A stretch of 64,000 nucleotides of DNA, taken from contig JAWKUK010000014.1 of the NCBI GenBank assembly GCA_041398605.1, forward strand, positions 62,001 through 126,000. Direction: 5' to 3'. Positions 25,129-34,408 of this stretch are shown piece after piece (the first letter of the stretch is position 1; every line of letters begins with the position of its first letter). This DNA comes from JAWKUK01 sp041398605. GTDB taxonomy: Bacteria; Planctomycetota; UBA1135; GCA-002686595. Below the pieces are notes generated by a model that was not told where the DNA came from, did not search any database, and saw only the letters and a program-made list of their open reading frames with translations. A program made the translations under genes and the position numbers.

Positions 25129-25208
25129 TGCGCTCGTTCATTGGGCTCGTTCATTGGGCTCGTTCATTGGGCTCGTTCATTGGGCTCGTTCACGGGGCTC
25201 GTTCACGG
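25118..25208. repeat. 13-bp tandem repeat, seven units, each carrying a start codon
   Basis: Seven head-to-tail copies of GGCTCGTTCATTG (last two end CACGG) cover 25118-25208. On the minus strand each unit reads CAATGAACGAGCC or CCGTGAACGAGCC. The unit nearest the gene supplies the ATG of the sigma fusion at 25128; every upstream ATG opens only a nine-codon frame that ends in TGA two units later. Confidence 0.9.
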
Positions 25209-25389
25209 GGCTCCTCGCGCTGCATCGCGTCCATCCTCCCTCACTGCGCCGCCGTCCGCCTGGTCATCCAGCCGGATCGCGCGATTCTCTCGGGCGACTG
25301 CGACCCTCCTGCGCGGCCGCGCGCGCGCCCCCCGCGACCGTGGGGCGCTCGGCCGCGCTGGGCCCCGCGCCTGGGTATCCTCGTGCGCG

Positions 25390-26223
25390 ATGTCCACCGT
25401 CCCTGACGCAGCCCACCTCCCGGCGTCCCGAACCGAGCCCCGCCCCTTCCTCGAGATCGCGTGCGACGCCGCCGAAGACGTGGCGCTCGCTTTCGAGCAC
25501 GGCGCCGACCGTGTTGAGCTCTGCGCGGCCCTCGAGGTCGGCGGGGTCACGCCGGGCCCAGGGCTCTTGCTCGAAGCGCGCGGGCGCACCGCGCTGGAGC
25601 TGATCGTCCTCGCGCGTCCGCGGCGCGGCGACTTCGACTACGACGCGAGCACCTTCCGAGCGCTCGTGCGAGACGTCGAGTTCGCGCGCGACCACGGCGC
25701 CGATGGCGTCGCTGTCGGTGTCTTGACCGCGGATCGCGCGCTGGACGTGGCGCGCACGCGCGAGCTCGTCCGCGCTGCCGGGCCGCTGACGGTGACGTTC
25801 CACCGCGCCTTCGATCAGATCCCGGACCCGCGACGCGCGCTGGCGCAACTGAGCGACCTCGGTGTGCGGCGCGTCTTGACCTCCGCGGGCGGCGCGCGCG
25901 CGGTCGAGCGCGCGCGCGAGCTGACCGCGCTCGTCGAGGCCGCGGGGCCGGACCTGCAGATCGTCGCGGCCGGAGGAGTGCGCGCCGCGCACGTCCAGGA
26001 GCTGCTCGCAACGACCCCTCTGCGCGCCTTCCACGCGAGCGCGAGCCGGCTCGAGGCCACGGGGCCCGCGGCCGTTGGGCTCGCGCCTTCGCTCATGCCC
26101 GCCGAGCACGAGCTGCGCCGCGTCGACCTGCGCGAGGTCGCGGCGCTCAGGGCCGCGCTGCGCGGGGCCCCTGGCGGCTCTCCTGGCGGCTCTCCTGGGG
26201 CGGCCCTCGACGGGGCGCCCTGA
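25390..26223 (+). CDS. cutC: CutC family protein (copper homeostasis/TIM barrel)
   Basis: This 277-residue protein matches CutC. It has FLEIACDAAEDVALAFEHGADRVELC at the start (split here as FLEIACDAAED and GADRVELC), then GGVTPG, then LARPRRGDFDY, DGVAVGVL, VTFHRAFDQIPDP, RRVLTSAGG, IVAAGGVRAAHV and FHASAS. CutC folds as a TIM barrel; a role in copper handling has been proposed but the enzymatic activity is unsettled. ATG at 25390 begins 15 residues ahead of the conserved part. The C terminus ends in a Gly/Ala/Pro-rich tail with a short repeat (GGSPGGSPGA). The downstream S9 peptidase follows within 20 bp on the same strand. Confidence 0.9.
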   Translation: MSTVPDAAHLPASRTEPRPFLEIACDAAEDVALAFEHGADRVELCAALEVGGVTPGPGLLLEARGRTALELIVLARPRRGDFDYDASTFRALVRDVEFARDHGADGVAVGVLTADRALDVARTRELVRAAGPLTVTFHRAFDQIPDPRRALAQLSDLGVRRVLTSAGGARAVERARELTALVEAAGPDLQIVAAGGVRAAHVQELLATTPLRAFHASASRLEATGPAAVGLAPSLMPAEHELRRVDLREVAALRAALRGAPGGSPGGSPGAALDGAP

Positions 26224-26242
26224 AGCGCGCAGGATGGCGCCC

Positions 26243-28702
26243 ATGCCGCTCAGCCTGATCCTGGCCGCGCTCGCCGCGCTCGTCGCTGCGTCCCCGCAGC
26301 AGTCCGCGGATCCGGCCTGGCGCCGTCCGCCGCCTGCGCTCGAGGCGCTCGCGCTCGCCGCCCCGGTGCCGACGGTTGACTACGCGCCCAACGGGCGCTT
26401 TGCGCTGATCGTCGAGCGCGAGGGGCCGCCGCCGCTCGCGCGCCTGGCGCGCCCGATGGAGCGCCTCGCAGGGCTCCGCATCGACCCCGCGACCCACGCG
26501 CGCTTCACGACGGACCGGCCGACCAAGCTGACGGTGCGTTCGCTCGTGGCGGACATCGATCCGCCGCTCGAGCTCGCGCTCACCTTCCCCGCGGACCAAC
26601 GCGTGACGGACTGGGTTTGGTCGCTCAACGGTCGCCAGCTCGCGCTCGTCGTCGAGTCCACGGAGACCGCCAGCACGACGCTTCAGGTGCTCGCGCCGGA
26701 GGCGAGCGGCGCGGCCCTGACGCTCGCGACCGATCGCCTGCACCCGCTCTTCGTTCGACCGCGCTGGACCCCCGAAGGGGACGCGCTGCTCGTCGCGCTG
26801 GTGCCGCGCGACGCAGGCCCGTTGCCGGAGCGCGCTGCGCTGCCGGCGGGGCCGACCGCCCTCGAGACAGCGGGCGCGCGCTCGCCGTTGCGCACCTACC
26901 AGGACCTCCTGGGAGACGCGGCCGACGCCGCGCGCTTTGCGGCGCTCGCGCGCTCCGAGCTCGCGCTTGTCCCGGCCTCGGGCGGCGAAGCGATGCGCTT
27001 CGAGGGCCTCGGTCCGGACCTGTGGGTCAGCGCCTCGCTCGCGCCCGGCGGCCTACGCGTCCTCGCGACGCGGCTCGCAGAGCCGTTCTCCTTGCGTCAG
27101 CCTTGGAGCGCCTTTGCGCGGGTGATCGAGGTGCACGACTGGAGCGCCGGCGCCCACCGCGTGCGCGAGCTCGTGGCCTTGCCCGTCGCGGCCGACGTGC
27201 CCATCGGAGGCGTCCCGACCGGGCCGCGCGACGTGCAGTGGATCCCTGGCCGCACATCGAGCTTGACCTGGGTCGAGGCCCTCGACGGCGGCGACCCGCG
27301 CCGCGCTGCGACGTATCGTGACCGGTGGCTGCGGCTCGACCTCGACCGCGAGCTGAGCGGTGCGCCGACGACGCTCGCAGAGGTCGCGGAGCGCGCCGCA
27401 GGCATCCTGTTTACGGACGATCCCGATCGTTTCATCCTGACTGAGGTCGACCGCGCGCGGCGTTGGCGTCGCGCGACGCTCGTCGATGGCGCGGGCCGCT
27501 ATTCGCCCGTCGTGCTTGAAGACCGCTCACAGAGCGACGCGTACGCGGACCCAGGCGCCTTTGTGACGCGCCTTGACGAGCGCGGGCAGACGATCCTGCA
27601 GCGCGACGGCGTTTGGGCCTATCGCGCGGGCGATGGGGCGACGCCCGAGGGCGACCGCCCGTTCCTCGCGCGCCTGAACCTCGAGAGCGGCGAGCAGCGT
27701 GACCTTTGGCGCTCCGGTGCGGGTGAATACGCGCGTGTGGTCGCTTTCCTCGCGGGCGACACGTCAGGGGCGGTCCTCGTCGCGGTCCGCCGCGAGACGC
27801 CGAACGACCCGCCGCGGGACTCGCTCTTGCCTGTCCCGCTGCCCGGCGCCGAGCGCAGCGACCTCGCGTCGCGTGACATTTTGGTCGCGGTGGACCCGCA
27901 GCCGGCGCTGCGCGCGGTGAAGAAGGAGCTCGTGCGCTATCCGCGCGGCGACGGCGTCGAGCTGTCGGCGACGCTGTACTTGCCGCCTGGCTACGACGGC
28001 GCAGCGCCTCTGCCGCTCTTGATCTGGGCGTATCCGCGCGAGTTTACGGACGCCGGCCTCGCGGGTCAGGTCCGCGGCAGCGCGCAGCGGTTCACGCTCG
28101 CGGCTGGGGCGTCGCACCTGTCTTTGGCCTTGGCGGGGTTTGCGGTGCTCGACGGGGCGACGATGCCGATCTTGGGCGACCCGGAGACCGTCAATGACAC
28201 GTTCGTTCAGCAGCTCGTCGCGAGCGCTGCTGCGGCGATCGACTATTGCGTGGAGCGAGGGGTCGCGGAGCGCGGGCGTGTGGCGGTGGGGGGGCACAGC
28301 TACGGCGCGTTCATGACCGCGAACCTCTTGGCGCATTCGGACCTCTTCGCGGCGGGGATCGCGGAGAGCGGCGCGTACAACCGCACGCTGACGCCGTTCG
28401 GGTTCCAGTCGGAGCGACGCGCGCTGTGGAGCGCGCGCGAGGCGTACTTTGCGCTGTCGCCGTTCCTGCACGCGGAGGGCATCCAGGAGCCGCTGCTGCT
28501 CCTGCACGGTGACGCCGACTCGAACTCGGGGACGTTCCCCGAGCAATCCAAGCGCTTGTTCGCCGCGCTGCAAGGCCTCGGCGGGACCGCGCGGCTCGTG
28601 ATGCTGCCGTACGAGGACCACGGCTATCGGTCGCGCGAGGCGGTGCTGCAGGTCGTCGCGGAGCGCTATGACTGGCTCTTGGCGCACATCGGCCAGCGCT
28701 GA
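26243..28702 (+). CDS. secreted S9-family peptidase (prolyl oligopeptidase-like)
   Basis: This exported serine peptidase has about 819 residues. A signal peptide (MPLSLILAALAALVAAS) precedes a long beta-propeller-like region, then an alpha/beta-hydrolase domain. The catalytic triad is readable: Ser in GGHSYGAFMTANLLAH, Asp in LLHGDADSNSG and His in PYEDHGYRS. This C-terminal arrangement, with the S-x-tract IAESGAYNRTLTPFGFQ, is closest to glutamyl-endopeptidase-like S9 members described in plants and bacteria. It probably degrades peptides in the periplasm. ATG at 26243 is chosen because AGGA lies eight bases upstream; ATG at 26234 is also possible. It follows cutC closely and may be co-transcribed, with no clear functional link. 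Confidence 0.9.
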   Translation: MPLSLILAALAALVAASPQQSADPAWRRPPPALEALALAAPVPTVDYAPNGRFALIVEREGPPPLARLARPMERLAGLRIDPATHARFTTDRPTKLTVRSLVADIDPPLELALTFPADQRVTDWVWSLNGRQLALVVESTETASTTLQVLAPEASGAALTLATDRLHPLFVRPRWTPEGDALLVALVPRDAGPLPERAALPAGPTALETAGARSPLRTYQDLLGDAADAARFAALARSELALVPASGGEAMRFEGLGPDLWVSASLAPGGLRVLATRLAEPFSLRQPWSAFARVIEVHDWSAGAHRVRELVALPVAADVPIGGVPTGPRDVQWIPGRTSSLTWVEALDGGDPRRAATYRDRWLRLDLDRELSGAPTTLAEVAERAAGILFTDDPDRFILTEVDRARRWRRATLVDGAGRYSPVVLEDRSQSDAYADPGAFVTRLDERGQTILQRDGVWAYRAGDGATPEGDRPFLARLNLESGEQRDLWRSGAGEYARVVAFLAGDTSGAVLVAVRRETPNDPPRDSLLPVPLPGAERSDLASRDILVAVDPQPALRAVKKELVRYPRGDGVELSATLYLPPGYDGAAPLPLLIWAYPREFTDAGLAGQVRGSAQRFTLAAGASHLSLALAGFAVLDGATMPILGDPETVNDTFVQQLVASAAAAIDYCVERGVAERGRVAVGGHSYGAFMTANLLAHSDLFAAGIAESGAYNRTLTPFGFQSERRALWSAREAYFALSPFLHAEGIQEPLLLLHGDADSNSGTFPEQSKRLFAALQGLGGTARLVMLPYEDHGYRSREAVLQVVAERYDWLLAHIGQR

Positions 28703-28807
28703 GGGTCAGCCAGGCACAGTGCTCGATCTTCGCGCTGCGCAGCCCACGGCACGCGCTCGGAACCTACCAGGTACCGGACCTGCCTCGCGCCGGTTACAAA
28801 CTCCTCC

Positions 28808-30913
28808 ATGCGCAACCTCAAGGGTCTCCTCGCCGTCGCCGCCGGGGCGACCGCCCTCCTCCTGACGCTCCATGGGCTCGGGCTCATCGAGCGCCTCGAG
28901 CTCATCACGCTCGACGCGCGCTACACCTCCGGCGTCGGGCGTAGCGCGCCGCGTGAGGACGTCGTCATCGCTTGGATCGACCAAGAGTCGATGGACTACA
29001 TGGACGAGAACGGGTTCTCGTTCCCATGGCCGCGCTCCGTCTACGAGGCGGTGCTCGGGTACCTGAACGAGGGCGGCGCCCGCGCCGTCGCGTTTGACTT
29101 GCTCTTCGACCAGCGCGGCCTGGCCGAGGACGACGAGCAGTTCGCCGCGGCGCTGGAGGCCGCGCCCAACGCCGCCCTCGCGCTGAAGTTCGTCCAGTTC
29201 CGCGCAGGCGGCCGCAACGCCGACGAGACGGCGCGCCTCGCCGCGCGCGCCAGCGCCTTCGGGCCGCTCGGATCCCCCGGGACGCCCCGGCCCTCGGGCG
29301 CGCCCGTCGAGCGCGGGGCCGTGCTCCCCCTCGATGACCTCGAGCACGCCGCTCAGTGGCTCGGGTTCGTCAATATTCGCCCCGACGCCGACAAGGTCTA
29401 TCGCCGCTATGACGTCGCGCGTGCGTGGAGCGGCGACGCGGCCGCGCCAATCGGCGCGCTGCCTTCGCTCGCGGCCGCGGCGCTCCTCGCCGGCGGCGCC
29501 GACGCGGCCCCGTTGAAGGAGCGCGACGACCAGCGCTTCCTGCTGAACTTCCGCGGCCCGGACTACACGTTCGAGCACGTCAAGTTCGTCAACCTCTTCG
29601 TCTCGATGAACAACGTCGCGGACGGCCTCGAGCCGGTCTACCCCGCGGCGCGCTTCAAGGACAAGTACGTCCTCATCGGGATCCACGCGGAAGGCTACGA
29701 GGACATCCACCCGACGCCGCTCTCGCGCACGTTCCCAGGGGTCGAGCTGCACGCGACGGCGCTCGACAACCTGCTGGCCGGCGACGCCCTGCGCGAGGTC
29801 GGCGACGGGCGCGCGGCGGGCGTGCTCGGGGCGCTGCTCGGCGTCGCGGCCGTGTTCGCCCTCCCTGGCGTCGTCGGGCCTTCGCTCGCGCTCGCGGCGC
29901 TCCTGGCCGCGCTCATCGGCGGCGCGTTCGCGGCCTTCGGCGCCGGCTACGTCGTGCCGCTGGCTGCGCCGGCGCTCGGGCTGGCGCTCGGCGGCGCCGG
30001 CAGCTTCGTCTGGCGCGTCGCGATCGAAGGGCGCGAGCGGCGCGAGATGAAGCGCGCGTTCTCGTCGTACATGGCGCCCGAAGTGCTGGCGGAGGTCCTC
30101 GCGCACCCCGAGCACGTCGCGCTCGGCGGCGAGGCGCGCGAGGTCACGTTGTTCTTCAGCGACCTCGCGGGCTTCACGGGCCTGGCGGAGCACATCGGCC
30201 CCGAGGCGCTCGTGCGCTTTCTGAACGACTACTTCACGCGCATGTGCGAGCCGTTGCTCGCTGAGCGCGGCGTCATCGACAAGTTCATCGGCGACGCGAT
30301 CATGGCGCTGTTCGGCGCGCCGTTGCGGGGCATGAACCACGCGCACCAAGGCGTGCGCGCAGCGCTCTTGGCCTCTGACGTGAGCGCGCACATCGCCGCG
30401 GAGCTGCGCGCCGCAGGGCGGCCCGCGATCGAGACGCGCATCGGGGTCCACACCGGCCCCGCGATCGTCGGCAACATGGGCTCCGCGAAGCGCTTTGACT
30501 ACACGGCGATCGGCGACACGGTGAACCTGGCCTCGCGGCTCGAAGGCGCCAACAAGGCCTTCGGGACGCGCATCCTCGTCAGCGAGACCACGTGGAGCGC
30601 GGGGCGGGAGGGGGTCGCCGCGCGCGAGGTCGGCCTCGTCGGCGTCAAAGGGCGCGAGGCGCCGATCCGCGTCTTCGAGCCATGGGCGCTCGAGGGCGAC
30701 CTGGCGGCGGCCGATCGCGCGCTCCTGGGACGCCACGACGAGGCGCTCGTGCGCCTGCGCGCCGGCGATGCTGTGGGCGCGCGGGCGGCGTTCGAGGCCC
30801 TCGCCGGCGAGCCCCGGGGCGGCGCGCTCGCGGCGCGCTACGCCGAGCGCTTGGCCCTCGCCGCGACGTCCGGCGAAGCCTGGGACGGCGTCTGGCGCCT
30901 CGACGCGAAGTGA
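28808..30913 (+). CDS. CHASE2-domain adenylate/guanylate cyclase
   Basis: This 701-residue membrane cyclase starts with a hydrophobic anchor (LLAVAAGATALLLTLHGLGL). A CHASE2 extracytoplasmic sensor follows (LELITLDARYTSG, VVIAWIDQESMDYM, GARAVAFDLLFDQ, GIHAEGYEDIHPTPL, PGVELHATALDNLL), then three membrane spans at about 340-400, and a class III cyclase domain. The catalytic domain shows VTLFFSDLAGFTGLAE (metal Asp), the second metal region IDKFIGDAIMALFG, and TRIGVHTGPAIVGNMGS with DYTAIGDTVNLASRLEG. All catalytic positions seem present, so it should make cAMP or cGMP in response to an outside signal. A cyclic-nucleotide-binding MscS channel at 36414-37922 is a possible target. The stop is six bases from the stop of the convergent selenoprotein gene. 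Confidence 0.92.
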   Translation: MRNLKGLLAVAAGATALLLTLHGLGLIERLELITLDARYTSGVGRSAPREDVVIAWIDQESMDYMDENGFSFPWPRSVYEAVLGYLNEGGARAVAFDLLFDQRGLAEDDEQFAAALEAAPNAALALKFVQFRAGGRNADETARLAARASAFGPLGSPGTPRPSGAPVERGAVLPLDDLEHAAQWLGFVNIRPDADKVYRRYDVARAWSGDAAAPIGALPSLAAAALLAGGADAAPLKERDDQRFLLNFRGPDYTFEHVKFVNLFVSMNNVADGLEPVYPAARFKDKYVLIGIHAEGYEDIHPTPLSRTFPGVELHATALDNLLAGDALREVGDGRAAGVLGALLGVAAVFALPGVVGPSLALAALLAALIGGAFAAFGAGYVVPLAAPALGLALGGAGSFVWRVAIEGRERREMKRAFSSYMAPEVLAEVLAHPEHVALGGEAREVTLFFSDLAGFTGLAEHIGPEALVRFLNDYFTRMCEPLLAERGVIDKFIGDAIMALFGAPLRGMNHAHQGVRAALLASDVSAHIAAELRAAGRPAIETRIGVHTGPAIVGNMGSAKRFDYTAIGDTVNLASRLEGANKAFGTRILVSETTWSAGREGVAAREVGLVGVKGREAPIRVFEPWALEGDLAAADRALLGRHDEALVRLRAGDAVGARAAFEALAGEPRGGALAARYAERLALAATSGEAWDGVWRLDAK

Positions 30914-30919
30914 GCGCCG

Positions 30920-32287
30920 TCAGCGCGCGCTCGAGGGCGTGCTCGAGGGCGTGCCGGCGGGCGCAAATAGCTCGAGCGCGATGCCCATCGGGGCTGGCCC
31001 CTTGTCGTTGCCGCGTTGGTTGAACGGCCCGGCGCCGGCGCGCTCACCGGTCGCGACCAGCTGGAACGCCACGAAGCGCGTGTCGCGTTCGGACCACGTC
31101 GCGCGGCCGTAGAGCGTCGGCGCGAAGCGCTTGTTCCCGTCGTCCATGCGCCCGTGGCCTTCGTACTCGAGGTCGCGCACCGGGCCGTGCTCGGGGTCCT
31201 CGCGCCGCGCGACTTCGCGCACGGTCAACGTGGCGTCGTGCACGTCCTCGGCGCGCCATACGCCGTTCTGCCCGCGCACGTTGTCGACGAGCGCCGTGCG
31301 GAAGAGCTGGTCGACGATGCCCGCGTCAACGGCGGTCGCGGCCCCATCCAGAGCCTTGTCCTCAGGCTGGCTCGCGAGGTCCGCGCGGGGCAGCAACCCC
31401 CGCGCGTCGCGCACACCCAGCCAGTTCTGGTTCCAGGCCCACTCCGTGAACGCCAACCACGGCTTGCCTGCGCGGTCCGCGGCGCTAAACCGTCGCCCTG
31501 AATCGTCGCGCCCGCCGCGCGGCAGGTCACGCAGCGAGACTCGCAGGATGAGGCCGTGCTCACCGCGCGCGAGCGCGTCGAGCTCCGGCGGCGCGACGGC
31601 CGCCGCCGGCGGTACGGGCAGATTGGCGTAGCCCTTGGTCGTGCGCACGGACTCCCAGCGTTCGAGCGCGCGCGCGAGGCGCTCTGCGAGCTTCGCGGCG
31701 CTGCCGCTCGCCGCGTGCGCGCCCTCGAGGTACTCGCCGTCGGGGCCGAACATGTAGATGCCCTGCTTCGTGCCCTTGGTGTTCCACTCGCCGGCCGGCA
31801 CCTGCTCGCCGTAGCGCTTGAACAGGAGGTGCCCTGGGTCTTCCGCGAGCTTTGAGAGCGCCCATTCGCTCTCGGGGTAGAGGAAGTGGACCTCTTCTGC
31901 GACGGCGACGAACTGGCGCGCGAGCGTTTGGATCTGCGGGTCTGACCAGACCAGCTGGCGTCCTCGGACGCCGTTGTTTCATGTGCAGCCGAGCGGGTGA
32001 CCGTTCATGGTCCACAGGAGGATGGGGCGCCCGAGCGCGCGCGCCTCCTCGACCGCGGGCCAGAACGTGTTGCGCCACCCGATCCGCTCGTAGGAGCGCT
32101 CCGACTCTGTCGGCCGGATGAACTCAGCCCACGCGCGGTAGGTCTCGGCGCTCGGCCGCTGGGCCCCGAGCGGGTTCGGCCGGCTCCGCGGGGTCTGCGG
32201 GCTCTGCGGGCTCTGCACGCTCGCCGTGGCGGGCGTCAGAGGCAGGCCAGCGGCGGCCAAGCAGGCGAGGAGGAGGGCGCGCAGCAT
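30920..32287 (-). CDS. predicted exported thioredoxin-like selenoprotein with in-frame TGA
   Basis: Read through a TGA at 31981-31979, the frame gives a 455-residue protein: signal peptide (MLRALLLACLAAAGLPLTPATA), then a thioredoxin-like domain. It has NTFWPAVEEARALGRPILLW leading to MNGHPLGCT, the TGA as residue 103, then NNGVRGRQLVWSDPQIQTLA and FVAVAEEVHFL. The TGA thus falls in a Cys101-Thr-U103 motif, exactly where such proteins carry their redox Cys pair. The same frame then runs for 352 more codons with the local codon bias and no other interruption, ending at 30920. A hairpin suited to a bacterial SECIS follows the TGA. The C-terminal half (WLAFTEWAWNQNWLGVRDARG, GRMDDGNKRFAPTLYG) has no domain I recognise. 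A plain nonsense mutation is the alternative; selA, selB and selC are not in the window. Confidence 0.75.
31939..31978 (-). promoter_or_regulatory. candidate bacterial SECIS element
   Basis: Two hairpins directly follow the in-frame TGA on the minus strand. The first is GGCGTC-CGAG-GACGCC (31972-31957), starting six bases after the TGA. The second is GGTCT-GGTC-AGACC (31952-31939), whose loop starts 32 bases after the TGA and has G in its first two positions. Bacterial SECIS elements described for Sec insertion have a short stem with a loop G, some 16-37 bases past the UGA, so the second hairpin fits; the first is slightly too close. Confidence 0.5.
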
Positions 32288-32398
32288 GGGGGCTCTTCTG
32301 GTGGGCGTCACGCGGACGGTGCGGGCCGCCGGCGGGCGTCCCGAGACCCAGTCTACACCCACTGGAGCGTCCCGGCTGGCGGCGGTGCGCCAACGCGC

Positions 32399-32429
32399 GG
32401 GGCCCACCGCAAGCGCTGCGGTGGGCCCC
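32399..32429. terminator. 13-bp perfect hairpin after the 32471 gene
   Basis: GGGGCCCACCGCA (32399-32411) pairs perfectly with TGCGGTGGGCCCC (32417-32429) around a 5-nt loop, about 40 bp past the minus-strand stop at 32471 and 110 bp before the selenoprotein start. It should end the upstream transcript, giving the selenoprotein gene its own promoter. Confidence 0.65.
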
Positions 32430-32470
32430 GTTCGAAGCGTGTCAGAGGCCAGGTGACCCCTCGCGATCGC

Positions 32471-34408
32471 TCAGAAGAACTTCACGAGGCGCGCGTTCGA
32501 GAAGTTCGACGTCGTCCCGCCGGCGCCGTTGGTGTCACGGTACCAGTACTGCCACGCCCAGGTCGTGCCGCCCATGACCGACACCGGACCGCCCGGCTGG
32601 GGCATCCGCGTCAGGTCGACCTGCAGCTCCACCGCCCCGTTCGCGCCAGAGTTGAGCAGGTTCGCCGCATGGCGACCTTGGCTATAGCTCGCGATGCACA
32701 GGTCCCCCTGGGCGCCGGCCGGGGTCAGCACCGTGAAGGGCAGCTCGGGCGAGTTGATGAAATAACCGGCCGAGTTCGGCGGGAGGTAGTGCACGGTCAA
32801 GAGCACGTTGTTCTGGGCCGCCAAGGTGCTGCCCGTGACCTGGAAGCGCGCGACGAACCCCGTCGAGTTCGGGTTCCCGACGCAGACGCCCTGGTTCGGG
32901 AGGCCGGCGGGGCTGCGCACCGCGATCTCCATCTCCGCGTTCAGCGCGGTCGTCGACTCGATCGCGGTGCCTGCGCCCGTCACGAGGTCGAGGGTCGCGA
33001 AGGTCCCCGAACCTCCGCCCGTGTAGAGCGCCGCGTAGAGCACGTTGTTCGTCCAGTCGAAGTCCATCCCCTGCGCGAAGTTCGTCGCGAAGCCCGTCGG
33101 GCCGAGCAACGTCGCGGTCGCGGTCATCGGGTCCACCCGGTAGAGCGAGTCGTTCGTGATCTCCATCGCGTAGAGGCGACCATAGGCGTCCGCGGCGAGG
33201 TCGATGAAGAGGTCCGTCCCGATGGTCCCGACGAGCGAGAAGCTGCCCGTGGTGATATCGCCGACCCACAGGTTGGCGCCGACCCCCGCAGCGTTCTCGA
33301 GGAGGTACCACGTCGCTCCATCAGCGAGCGCAGTGAGGCCGGCCGCGCTCGTCGGGCCGCTGAGGGCGCCGACGACCTGGAACGCGCCCGTCGTCAGGTC
33401 GAACTTGCCGTAGTTCGCGCCTTCGACGCCCCAGAGCGTCGTGCCGTCGGCCGAGAAGTCGATCGCGAACGCCGAGCCTGCGTATGACGCGAGCGCGTTG
33501 AAGCTCGCGCCGAAGGCCGCGGTGTCGGTCGTGAAGATGCGGTCCTGGCGGAAGTCCACGCCGAAGATCGGCGTGCGCGCAGGGCACTTCTGGAGCTCGA
33601 AGTACTGGTTCCCGGCGAACGCGCCCAGGTCGAAGTTCAAGGCGCCGGTGAAGTTGCCAGCCCCGTCGCCGCCGAGGTTGCACTGCGGGCCGGTGAACCC
33701 GCCGACAAACTGGTTCGAGGCGTAGTTGTGGCCGCTGCCGTTGATGAACGCGCAGACCTTGACCGGACCGGACGGAAAGCCGACGTCGCTCAGCGCGACC
33801 GAGAGCTCGAGGCCCGTCATGACGGCCGCCGCGTCGTTGGCGACCGCCGGGTTGCATCCGCCGAGGACGCCAGCGGCGTTGCTGCCGTTGTAGGCGACCC
33901 GGATCGGCGACGTGTTGAGGCCCGTACCCGTGTCGCCCAGGCCGAAGTCACTGCCGGCGAAGATGTCGCCGTAGCTGGAGTAGTTCGCCGTGCCGAGCTG
34001 CGCGAGGTCCACGTCGAGGCGCGGCCCGCCGCCGGAGTCACCGCGTCGGACGATGATGTGGTAGTCGGCTTCGAAGCCTGGATCGAACCGCAGGCCGGCC
34101 ATGACCCCGGCGCCGTCGTTGCCGGGCAGCCCCGACAAGATGTTCTCGCCGCCTGGGACCGAGTCGATGAAGATCTCGAGCTTGTTGAAGTTGCTCTCGA
34201 GGTTGCCCGTAAAGGCTAGATAGAGCCGCCCGTTGATCAGCGCGCCGTAGGCGCCGTTGATCTCACTGGCGTTGTCGCCAAACTGCGTCTCGACCGTCTG
34301 GATCGAGGACGCGCAATAATTGTCGCCGGCGATGGTTCCGTTCACGGAGACCTGGCCGTATGCGAGCGCGGAGGTGAAAGCCACCGGAAGAAGGAAGTGG
34401 GGCTTCAT
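32471..34408 (-). CDS. secreted beta-rich protein with planctomycete C-terminal module
   Basis: This 645-residue exported protein starts with the signal peptide MKPHFLLPVAFTSALAYGQ. The N-terminal part (NGTIAGDNYCASSIQTVETQFGDN, LESNFNKLEIFIDSVPGGEN) looks like a carbohydrate-binding-type or family-9-like beta sandwich. The middle (TPIFGVDFRQDRIFTTD, LWGVEGANYGKFDLTTG, LYRVDPMTATATLLGPTGFA) is a DUF4394-like propeller of the kind that recurs in secreted proteins of this phylum. The C terminus is the shared module, from CVGNPNSTG to TTWAWQYWYRD..TSNFSNA. The shorter start at 34408 is preferred because the signal peptide begins there, although ATG at 34435 is open. Function is unknown; cell-surface or matrix location is inferred. 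Confidence 0.8.
   Translation of the reverse strand: MKPHFLLPVAFTSALAYGQVSVNGTIAGDNYCASSIQTVETQFGDNASEINGAYGALINGRLYLAFTGNLESNFNKLEIFIDSVPGGENILSGLPGNDGAGVMAGLRFDPGFEADYHIIVRRGDSGGGPRLDVDLAQLGTANYSSYGDIFAGSDFGLGDTGTGLNTSPIRVAYNGSNAAGVLGGCNPAVANDAAAVMTGLELSVALSDVGFPSGPVKVCAFINGSGHNYASNQFVGGFTGPQCNLGGDGAGNFTGALNFDLGAFAGNQYFELQKCPARTPIFGVDFRQDRIFTTDTAAFGASFNALASYAGSAFAIDFSADGTTLWGVEGANYGKFDLTTGAFQVVGALSGPTSAAGLTALADGATWYLLENAAGVGANLWVGDITTGSFSLVGTIGTDLFIDLAADAYGRLYAMEITNDSLYRVDPMTATATLLGPTGFATNFAQGMDFDWTNNVLYAALYTGGGSGTFATLDLVTGAGTAIESTTALNAEMEIAVRSPAGLPNQGVCVGNPNSTGFVARFQVTGSTLAAQNNVLLTVHYLPPNSAGYFINSPELPFTVLTPAGAQGDLCIASYSQGRHAANLLNSGANGAVELQVDLTRMPQPGGPVSVMGGTTWAWQYWYRDTNGAGGTTSNFSNARLVKFF

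Noticed and set aside
25118..25208. CRISPR array
   Set aside because: The 13-bp units are contiguous with no spacers and no cas genes are nearby.
28703..28807. Promoter or riboswitch before the cyclase gene
   Set aside because: I looked for conserved boxes or a structured leader and found nothing that I could distinguish from background.
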